NCBI GenBank assembly: GCA_026122225.1
Contig: JANEZZ010000795.1
Span: forward strand, 248,001-312,000
Direction of reading: 5' to 3'
DNA from: Heloderma charlesbogerti
Lineage: Eukaryota > Chordata > Lepidosauria > Squamata > Helodermatidae
DNA length: 64,000 nt
A program made the translations under genes and the position numbers. The notes below the pieces were generated by a model that did not search any database, was not told the origin of the DNA, and saw only the letters and a list, made by a program, of their open reading frames with translations. Numbering within the stretch: the stretch's first letter is position 1; each line of letters starts with the position of its first letter. Below, one piece after another: positions 55,901-64,000 of the stretch.

Positions 55901-56430
55901 TTTTGGGGGTGGCAATGGAGGGAAGGGAAGGGAAGGGAAGGGTTAAAGCTGTGAAAGGGTAGGTGTGTGTGTCTGTGTGTGAGTGAGTGAGTGAGAGGAA
56001 CCAATTCTGTGTGTGAGTGTGTGAGGGGGAGAAGTGAATGGATGTGAGTGGGGTAGTTTGTGTGTGTGAGGGGGAGCATAAGGGCCCCTGGCCCCTGACA
56101 GATTACCTCCAAGGGATTGCAGCACAAGTTGCCCACCCTAGTCTTAAACTGAAGGTTTTAAAATATTAGAATGTATATAAGACAAACACAGTGAGTGAGT
56201 GGCGTGTGTGTGTGTATGAGAGAGAGGGGGGACGAGAGGGGGAGGGAGTCACCCCAGCAGGCACTCCTTGGGGCCAAAAAGGTTGTGTAACCCTGGACTC
56301 ATGTTTAACAGGGCTTTTCAGTCATAGCATTTCCTACAGCTTGAGCATCCTCAGACTTTCACTCTGGTTTGCATTTCCTGATATTTACAAAGGCCAGAAG
56401 AACTGGAGCATCTTCTCACTGTCATTAAGC
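52960..56430. other. Intergenic DNA between the zinc finger genes, repeats only
   Basis: Palindromic elements at 53400-53535, 53820-53955 and 53950-54095; a CORE/MIR-like SINE in reverse at 54480-54710; (CT)n at 54847-54866; a (GGGAA)n run near 55920 and GTGT/GAGT-rich tracts at 55960-56090. This stretch must also hold the 3' UTR of zinc finger gene 2. Confidence 0.55.
55742..55747 (-). terminator. Candidate polyadenylation signal of zinc finger gene 2
   Basis: AATAAA on minus about 690 bases after the stop; one of few perfect hexamers in the downstream stretch. Confidence 0.35.
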
Positions 56431-56433
56431 ATT

Positions 56434-57602
56434 CTATGGCTTTTCTGGCACATGGGTGTATTCCCTTATGTTCGATAAGCACCAGTCTAGACCTGCAACA
56501 CTTCCCACAGTCTTGAAATTTTTCTCTCGTGCGTGGATCGACTCGTGCCTAAGAAAATGTATTCTCTGCGTAAAGCTTTTCCTACAGTCCATGCATTCAT
56601 AGGGCTTCTCTCCTGTATGAGTTCTTGTGTGTGTAATGAGATTTCCTTTGCGGCTGAATCTTTTTCCGCACTCTGAGCACTCATATGGTTTTTCACCAGT
56701 GTGGGTTCTCTTATGTGTAATAAGGTTTGCTTTACGACTGAAGCATTTCCCACACTCAGAGCAGTCGTATGGCTTCTCTCCGGTGTGGGTTCTCTTGTGC
56801 CTAAACAGGTCTACTTTAAAAATAAAGCCTCTGCCACACTCAGAGCACTCGTACCGCTTCTCTTTCGTGTGGGTTCTCTTGTGTGTGATAAGGGTCGGTT
56901 TGCGACTGAAACGTTTCCCGCACTCGGAGCATTCGTGTGGCTTTTCTCCTGTGTGGGTCCTCTCATGCGTCATGAGGTTTGGCTTACGGCTGAAGCATTT
57001 CCCGCATTCAGAACATTCGTATGGCTTCTCCCCTGTGTGGATTCTCTGGTGCCGAAAAAGGTCTGCTTTGTAAATGAAGCCTTTCCCGCACTCGGAGCAT
57101 TCGTGCACCTTCTCTCCAGTGTGTCGAAAAAGGTGCGATTTGCGACTGAAGCTTTTCCCGCACTCGGAGCATTCGTAAGGCGCACGTGTCATCTCACAGA
57201 TGCTCAGTAGGTGTGCTCTCCTACTGGAGATTTTCCCCCGGTGCGGGCACTGGTATGGTTTTCCTCCTGTTACCATTTTCCGATTCTTAGCGAGGTCATC
57301 GCCCTGATGGGGGTTATGCCTAGCGACAAGGCCCCTATTTTCTCCCTGATGCATGCCAATTTCCCGTGGCAAACTTCGTTCATCTAAGCCTTCGTCACCC
57401 TCTACAAAATGCAAGGCTGCCTCCCCTGGGTGGTTTTCCTGGTTACTTTCTGGCCCCTCTTGACTTCCAAGCATCTCTTCCATCTCAGAACCCTGGAAAA
57501 AATCCCCTTCGGCTCTTTCCACTGGCATGCCGTTGACATGCACTTGCTTAGGTATTTGTAACTCAAGTATCTCTTCCTCATTCTGTTGCATTTGCTCATC
57601 AC
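56434..57602 (-). CDS. Zinc finger gene 2, zinc finger exon
   Basis: Acceptor GTTCCAACAG|GTGATG; stop TAG at 56436-56434. Linker of about 130 residues, then the finger array. Fingers 2-4 and 5-7 look like a duplicated three-finger block (see findings). Confidence 0.9.
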
Positions 57603-60600
57603 CTGTTGGAACAGAGAATGTTGGCATGAATAAAACCCCCTAGAGGAGAGGCAAAGCCTCTAAACAGGGAACCATACAAACTCACAATCAGCAGAAGAAG
57701 GCAATACGGATGAGCTGTGAGAGGTTAAAAACGTAAGAAGAGCCCTGCTGGATCAGGCCAAGGGCTTACCTAGTCCAGCATCCTGTTTCCTACAGTGGCC
57801 AACTAGATGCCTCTAGGGAAGCCCACAAGCAGGACATGAGTACAACAGCGCCCTCTTGCTCGTGTTCCCCAGAAACTGGTATTCAGAGGCAGTGAAGGCT
57901 GGTGGCTCCGATGTCCCTGGGACGGTGAGTCCGCTCCAGGTTTCAGTCAGAACCAGTCAGAACTCTGTAGGAGCGATCCAAGGTGCTGAACCCTATCCCC
58001 CAAATAGGCACAGTAAGCTCCACTGTTCAGAGCTTACAGCCATCATGACTACCCTTCATCGATATCTAATCCCCTTTTAAAGCCATCCAAGTTGGTGGCC
58101 ATCACTACATGTTGTGGCTTCAAATGCCATCGCTTAACCATGGGTTGTGCAAAGTTCTTTGTTTTATCCGTCCTGAATCTCCCACCCTTGGGATGATCCC
58201 AGGTTCTAGTATTATGAGACAGGAAGAAAAACATCTCCCTGTCCACTTTCTCCACACCATACATAATTTTTATACGCCTATATTATGTCTCCCTTTACTC
58301 GCTTTTTTCCTAAGTTAAAAATCCCCAAATGTTGTTAAGCTTTTCTCATAAGGGAGTTGCTGCAGCCCCTCGATCATTTGGGTTGCCCTTTTCTGCACTT
58401 TGAACAACTCTACAATATCCTTTTTGAGGTGTGGTGGCCAGACTTGTACAGAGTATTCCATGTGTGGCCGCAGTCACACCACAGATTTGTATAAGAGCAT
58501 TATAAGCCATTTAGAAATGTCAGGCAATAGTGCCAGCCCATGTCAGAAGCACCCTAGAAAGCTGACCACATCCTGATCCTTACCCAGCAAGCTAACCTTC
58601 TGCTTGGCATCCATGGAGACCTGTATCTTCATGATATCAAACAGGTCCTCCTCTAACTTGGGGGAATTAGCAGACCCATCTTCCACCTGTAGTTGAAACA
58701 GATATGCAGATAACACTAGCCATATTCAGGCATTCTACTTCTGTGAACAATTGCCATGCAAGGGAGGAGAACAAGAATAAGCACGCTAATTCCACCTTCC
58801 CTTGCCGCCAGTCCCCTCACCCTCCACAACATGGAGAGAACTTCTGAAGCAGGGAACCTTTTCTACCCTTGTAGGTTCCTCATGTGATGGCAGAACCCTG
58901 ATTGTCCCTCCTCTCCTCTAACAAATAAAAGAACAACAATTAAAAGAAAATAAAAGCAGCGGATGAAGCAATAGAGTTGCATGGTTTAAAAAAAAAACCC
59001 CCGAAGAAAATAAGCAGCAAAAAGGCACTCTAAAAGGTCTCAGACATTGTTAAAAGCATGGGAGGTCAGAACAGATTACAGCCAGCATTTAAAAGATATT
59101 AAAGGTGACACCAGTGCCATGTTTTGGGGGCGCACGCGGAGAATTCCACTATGTGAGTGCCACCACAAAAAAGTCCCTCTCTCTGGTGGTTGGTCATCCA
59201 CCTAAACTATGAAGTGGGGACACTTGGAAGAGATCTCAACCAGTGAGACTACAGGGAGCTCAATATAAGAGTACAAGAGAGCCAGTGTGGTGTCGTGGTT
59301 ATAGTATTGGACTGGGACTTGGGAAATCCGGATTCTAGTCCCCACTCAGCCATGAGCCAGCCATTGGGTGACTGTGGGCCAGTCACTGACTCTCAGTCTA
59401 ACCTGCCTCACAGGGTTGTTGTGAGGATAAAAATGGAAAGGAGGATCATGTAAGCTGCCTTGGGTTCCTTGGAGGAAAAAAGGCAGGATATAAAGATATA
59501 ATAATAATAAATAAAATACATAAAACAATGGAGGCAGGTAGCTCCTATTTCAGTGGTGTGGTGACTCTGCTCTGGGTTTTAGTCAGAACCAGTCAGAACT
59601 CTGAAGGAGCTATCCAAGTGCTTCCATATGTTGGATAGCTCCTTTAGAGTTCTGACTGGTTTTGACTGAAACCAAGAGTGGATTTACCACCCCACTGACA
59701 TAGGAGCCACCAGCCTCCACTGAAATAAAACCAATGAGCCAGCTCGTGTGGGAAAAGAGTTTTGTGGAGGTTGAATACTCTGAGTATCAGCCATGTAAGT
59801 ACCAGCTAAGTATCAGCCTCTGAGTATTCTCCACTTTTGTCTCAACCCACTGTATACAGTGGTACCCCACAGCAGGACTTTGAGGTAGATGTCCGGGTCA
59901 CCAATCAGCAAGAGTGGCTACAGAGCGCTAGATTTGGCCCCTTTAGCACACCATATTGCTAAGACCGCCATTTTGTGGGTGTTAAAAACTAAAAAAAAAA
60001 TGCCACGAGTTGCCTGCCCCGTTCTGTATGCGTGTTCCCAGGGGGCCTACGGTTCTGCCTTTCCACACTGAGGAAAACAGAACGCAGCCATTTTCTCGGT
60101 ACCCCATTTGCACATCCTTGCACACTTGAGGAATTTGATCTTTGCGAATTCCAATGCAAACTGACCCAACCTGCACTAATCTGCAGCTTGGAATGTAATC
60201 AGCTTTCAGATTTTGCACAGGGCTGAATTTCATGTTGCATTTCTTGGCTCCCCCCGCCACCCCCCAAATGTACCAAAACACACTTTAAAATGCTAAAATT
60301 TGAGGATAAAAATACATTTAGAAGTGTGTACACTGAGGGAAAAATACGTTTTAAAATACACATTTTGTGATAAAATACATCCAAAATATACATTTCAATC
60401 GGTATTTCAACATGAATGTTAATGCGGATTTTAAACACACACACACACAGGTTGGCGCAGAAATGGGGTGAAGAGACTTATGAACCCATGGAGACATGAA
60501 CCAGAAAGAGTTAGATCCATCCATACTTGCATGACACGTTGAACCGCTCTCACCTTTTGTTCTGGCCTTCCAGCCTCTTTCTGCCTCAGGAAATCCTCTG

Positions 60601-61234
60601 CCTGAGCCACCACTTGGGCGCAAGTCTCCGGGGCGTGTTCCCTGACCCAACTCTGCATTTCCTTGGGCAAGATGGCCAGGAACTGCTCCAGAATCACCAG
60701 CTCCAGGATCTGCTTCTTGGTGAGTCTCTCGGGCATCAGCCATTGGCGGCAGAGTTCCTGGAGCTGGCTGAAGGCCTCTCGGGGCCCCTCGGCCTCCTGG
60801 TAGCAGAACTGCCTGAAGCGTGTGCGGCACATCTCTGCGCTGGCTGGGTCCTCATCCAGGCGCTCTTCCTTCACTGTTACAGAAGGAGCCAAGTGTTCAT
60901 AGGCCTCCCCAACCAGTCCTGAGGGAATCTGAGTGAGGCACTCTCCTGTAGGCCACTGTGTGATGTTAGCTTCTCCCTCAAAGGGAGCGGGAAATTTCTT
61001 AGTTTCACCTACTAACTGGGGCTGAAGGAGAGGTTGGTTTCTCCAAGCTGACTGCAGGGTCTGGGCGGTCTTCAGGAACTCGTGCCGTCGGGCTTCCCAA
61101 AACTGTAGTAGCCCCTCATCTGGTTCCCGCTTGACTTGTTCTGTCAGGAACTCCCTTGTGGTCCCTGCGTGGCCTCTCCCTCCAGACTCCAGTCTCTCAC
61201 CTGGTTGACATTCTGCCAGGCCTTGCTCTTCCAT
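56434..61234 (-). CDS. SCAN domain C2H2 zinc finger protein with decaying finger array (zinc finger gene 2)
   Basis: Paralog of zinc finger gene 1 with the same exon plan. Exons of 681, 103 and 1169 nt (phases 0 and 1) join to 650 residues plus stop. Exon 1 has [20 protein letters not shown] and VKEERLDED followed by a SCAN domain ([20 protein letters not shown] to VAQAEDFLR). Exon 2 encodes [18 protein letters not shown] / [16 protein letters not shown]. Exon 3 has an acidic linker, a degenerate first finger (Cys and His ligands lost), one finger with a shortened end (H-X5-H), seven canonical fingers, and a 27-residue tail that is a frameshifted ninth finger. Helix positions -1,2,3,6 of the canonical fingers are YADR, RPNT, RPTT, FVDR, RANT, RGNT, QIHR. 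It still reads through as one protein and may be functional. Confidence 0.9.
57728..58510 (-). mobile_element. CR1-like LINE fragment in zinc finger gene 2 intron, split by a hAT MITE
   Basis: Reads as [20 protein letters not shown] and [13 protein letters not shown] on minus. The MITE 57890-58025 interrupts it. Confidence 0.78.
57890..58025. mobile_element. hAT-type MITE, short copy with 8-bp target duplication
   Basis: CAGTGAAGGCTGGTGGCTCC start, AGCTCCACTG end. TTCAGAGG (57882-57889) and TTCAGAGC (58026-58033) match at 7 of 8. The right arm is mostly deleted. Confidence 0.78.
58584..58686 (-). CDS. Zinc finger gene 2, short middle exon
   Basis: 103 nt, acceptor TCAACTACAG|GTGGAA, donor TTGCTGG|GTAAGG. 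The alternative donor AAG|GTTAGC further up would break the frame with the zinc finger exon. Phase 0 in, phase 1 out. Confidence 0.85.
59279..59518 (+). mobile_element. CORE/MIR-like SINE
   Basis: Head GAGCCAGTGTGGTGTCGTGG, core GGGTGACTGTGGGCCAGTCA and GTTGTTGTGAGGATAAAAAT, tail AAGATATAATAATAATAAAT. Confidence 0.8.
59526..59722. mobile_element. hAT-type MITE, full copy with 8-bp target duplication, inserted in a SINE tail
   Basis: CAATGGAGGCAGGTAGCTCC mirrors GGAGCCACCAGCCTCCACTG. ACATAAAA (59518-59525) and AAATAAAA (59723-59730) match at 7 of 8. Confidence 0.8.
60554..61234 (-). CDS. Zinc finger gene 2, SCAN exon
   Basis: ATG at 61234; donor GAACAAAAG|GTGAGA. The probable acceptor is GATATAG|GAGCCA at 61255, whose exon start (GAG) matches the gene 1 exon, although its pyrimidine tract is poor. 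SCAN core: [18 protein letters not shown] / [18 protein letters not shown]. Confidence 0.88.
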
Positions 61235-61439
61235 TTTTATTTCTGGCTGTGGCTCCTATATCAAACATAACATTCATTTTTACTATGGGCAAAGCCATGC
61301 AGATTTGGACCATGCTCCCTTGAAAAACATCAGCATGGATTGTTGCTAGGGGTTTTTAATTACTTTTTTCCCATTTTTTAAAAAACCTATTTAAAATAGC
61401 AAGCTGTACAGAAGAAGATGAGGGGTGAAGCAGGGCAAT

Positions 61440-61700
61440 TCCACCAGCCCTGCTGATCAGGGCAAATAAAAGGAAGAATTTTTTTCACACAGCGCAGAGC
61501 TAAACTATGGAATTCACTTTCACAAGATATAATGATGGCCACCACTTTGGATGGCTTTAAAATGGAGAATAGACAGATTCATGGAGGTTAAGGCCATCAA
61601 TGGCTACTAGTTCTGATGGCTCTGTGCTAACTCTAGTATCAGATGATCTGATCCAGAATGGCTCTTTTTATGTTCTTATGTTCTTAAAGGCTTCTTATTT
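61440..61700 (+). mobile_element. CR1-like LINE 3' fragment
   Basis: AAAGGAAGAATTTTTTTCAC, TAAACTATGGAATTCACTTT, GATGGCCACCACTTTGGATG and TGATCCAGAATGGCTC follow the CR1 order. Confidence 0.7.
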
Positions 61701-61879
61701 TTTCCTCTTCCCTGCCCATCCTTTTTTCCTTGTGTGTCGTGTCTTTTTAGACTGTAAGCCAACAGGCAGGGACCATCTTGTTTAACTGATTAACGGAGGC
61801 TTTTTGGCTGAGGAACAGGACTTAAAAATACTTTAAATAAACAAACAAATAAATAAAATATCTTTAGGCACCCTTTTAG

Positions 61880-62155
61880 GGCAAAGCTACTCCCTTTCTG
61901 TGGAACTCCTTGCCTTTAGAGGTCAGGCTGGCACCAACATTGTGTTGTTTTCAATGCCTGCTGAAGACATATTTTTTTAAGAAGCCTGCCTTCATTGACC
62001 AGCCACGATTTTTATTGATAGTCTGTTTTTCAAAAAAACTTTTAATATGGTATTTTATTCTTTTTATCTTTTATTGTTCACTGCTCTGGAATCTGTTTAG
62101 AAGAGGAGCGGTATATAAATGCTGTAAATAAATAACTAAACTAAATAAATAAATA
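61880..62155 (+). mobile_element. L2-like LINE 3' end
   Basis: TCTGTGGAACTCCTTGCC, CTGAAGACATATTTTTTTAA, TTATTGTTCACTGCTCTGGA and AGCGGTATATAAATGCTGTA then (AATA)n. Confidence 0.7.
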
Positions 62156-64000
62156 AATAAATAAGGATTACATTAAGCAACTAGAAAATACAATATTGTA
62201 TTTGTGGGGGAGGGATTTAAAAGAGCAGCCTGGAACAAATTTACAGGCCAGCAACATACCAAAAGGGAGCAGTCCTACGGCCCCTAGACAGTGTCTGGGG
62301 GGCCATAGGATTTTTCAAATTCCCGGATCAGAGGTTGGAGAGAGCACTCCGACTTCGGAGCCAGGAATCTGTGCTCCCCACCCCTCCCCCTTGTCAAGAG
62401 AACCGCGCCAGCTGTCTCTCCGAGGTTGCAAAACTGACCTTGGAGAGGAGGTACAGGGGGCATTTCTGTTGCTGGGGAGGAGACTGGAGAGGCTGGCTTA
62501 TGAAGCATCCCCAGGCCTCCCCAGCCTCCTTCCCTCCCCCTCCGCAGTGCCCCAGCTAAAAAGGCAAAAAACACCATCTAGCCAAAATGCAGGGTGGGAG
62601 GCGCAGTGGAGGCAACGATCGCCACACCTCCCACTCTGCACTGGATACCCATAAGCCACCAAGTTCAGAGCCTTACAGGCATCGAGGCTGCAACTGATAG
62701 CACTGAGCCCTTATTAGATTAACTAAGAACGCAAACCTATGCATGTTTAGATGGAAAAAAGTCCTACAACTAGCTGGGGTATGCTGGGAATTGTAGGACT
62801 GTTTTCTGTCTAAACATGCATAGGATTGCGCCTTAAAGGTATTTATTTAAAAAATGTATATGCCTCCTTTCACAGCAAACCCCTTCCAAGGCAACTTTCA
62901 TTAAAACCATAGCATCCAATACATCAAGGTGTTAATGTAATATCAATCTAAAATGAAAACCTGAAGTTAAAACAGCAGCAACTGAAATAATACAGAGTAA
63001 CAAATATCAAAAAGCAGTTTGAAATTCAAAAAGGTTTTCAATGTCCATTTAAAAGCCAGTAGAAGAGGGGCCATACATACCTCCTCCTGAGCAGAGACGC
63101 CTAGGATAGCACTGTACAGCTGTAAACCTGTTCACACTTACCTGGGACTACATCCCATTGAACACAGAGTGCCTCACTTATGCATAAAAGTGCCCAGAAT
63201 TGTGCTATAAAGGAAAACAGAGAAAAACATTAACAAATGAGAAAAGTAAAAGAAAACGTGAACAGAGAAAACAAAGGAGGGGAGACCAGCCCCCCTGCAC
63301 CACCAATCCTGAATCCATTCCAAAACACTAGGGACACAATCCTATGCATGTTAGTCCTACAATTCCCAGCATTCCCCAGCCAGCATGGCCGGCTGGGGAA
63401 TACTGGGAGTTATAGGACTTTTTTCCTGTCTAAACATGCATAGGATTGTGCCCTAAATAAAGCAGGACCAGAGTGAAGTCTTTGTATATATGGGAAAATG
63501 CTTCATATCAAACAGTTCAATGGCCATTTATTCCATATTTAACTTCTCCTCCTTCGATTCTTATCTTTCTGAGCATAGCTTATTTTCCCAGTTCCTTCTT
63601 TTGATTCATTTTCACATCCCCCTGACTCTGCTCCTGGTCTGGCTGGAATAAGTTGTATTTGGGATCCTGGCAAGACCAGCTGCACAGACACCTCCTGATT
63701 GGGGGGGGGGGTCTTTGCAATTCTGCTTCCTCCCTCCTGTTCCTTTTTGTTTTTTCTGTTTTGTTTCCCCATGTAGCTTTGGGGATTGGGACCATAACTT
63801 AGCAGCAGGCCACGAGCTTTGCAGTTCACCCCTTGGCAGTGTGCACTGCTGGAGGCTTATCTGGCGATGAGGGGGGAAAGGCACCTGTTCAGAGGCACTG
63901 TCACTTTTTATTGGTTGTAAAAAATGTATGAATTCTTCTCGTGGCCTGTGTTTTATACAGGATTTCCCAGTTATATGGGAAACCATGCTCCTAACACCCT
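62156..64000. other. Right end of window, no gene seen
   Basis: Two palindromic elements of the CCTATGCATG family (62730-62837, 63331-63457) and a dispersed repeat at 62270-62600. Open frames show no recognisable domain. A non-coding first exon of zinc finger gene 2 could lie here but none was identified. Confidence 0.5.

Noticed and set aside
55920..56100. GT/GAGT-rich tracts as a possible regulatory array
   Set aside because: Simple-sequence composition explains them; no ordered repeat unit beyond microsatellites.
56627..57210. Long plus-strand frames with [11 protein letters not shown] repeats
   Set aside because: Antisense of the zinc finger gene 2 array.

Overview
The window is from a vertebrate nuclear genome, most likely a squamate reptile (lizard or snake). 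It carries many Bov-B (RTE-type) LINE pieces, tRNA-headed SINEs whose 3' tail resembles Bov-B (Sauria type), CR1/L2-like LINE pieces, several palindromic non-autonomous DNA transposon families, and two SCAN domain C2H2 zinc finger genes, a class known from amniotes. No bacterial-style operon, CRISPR array, tRNA gene or rRNA gene was seen.

Four protein-coding genes are supported, all on the minus strand. (1) The first five exons of a steroid 21-hydroxylase (CYP21A) lie at 16919 down to 6239. Exons 6-10 were not found and should lie left of position 1. (2) A complete centromeric histone H3 gene (CENPA) has coding exons at 30679-30526, 26133-26024, 22560-22483 and 21106-20972. A probable non-coding first exon sits in a CpG-rich promoter near 34.6-35.1 kb. 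(3) A SCAN + 13 zinc finger gene has exons at 48808-48089, 45783-45687 and 40923-39695. (4) A paralogous SCAN + zinc finger gene has exons at 61234-60554, 58686-58584 and 57602-56434. For all four genes the splice sites, phases and joined frames close. CENPA joins to 158 codons, the two zinc finger genes to 681 and 650 codons, and the CYP21 part to 220 codons.

Layout: 1-6.2 kb is CYP21 intron 5, with a 2.8 kb dead Bov-B copy. 6.2-17 kb holds CYP21 exons 5 to 1 with repeat-swollen introns. 17-19.8 kb is intergenic and includes a non-autonomous hAT element with a perfect 8-bp target duplication. 19.8-35.2 kb is CENPA with its promoter. 35.2-39.7 kb is repeat-rich intergenic DNA. 39.7-52.4 kb is zinc finger gene 1, with a 2.4 kb Bov-B inside its last intron. 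52.4-56.4 kb is intergenic, and 56.4-61.3 kb is zinc finger gene 2. 61.3-64 kb shows only repeat fragments.

The genes do not form one pathway. CYP21 is an ER enzyme of adrenal steroid synthesis, CENP-A marks centromeres, and the zinc finger proteins are presumed DNA-binding regulators. The most interesting items are the CYP21-CENPA-SCAN linkage, a cell-cycle type promoter architecture in front of CENPA, degenerating and duplicated fingers in zinc finger gene 2, and several transposon families whose insertions can be dated relative to one another by nested copies and target duplications. I did not find a convincing new multi-gene system.
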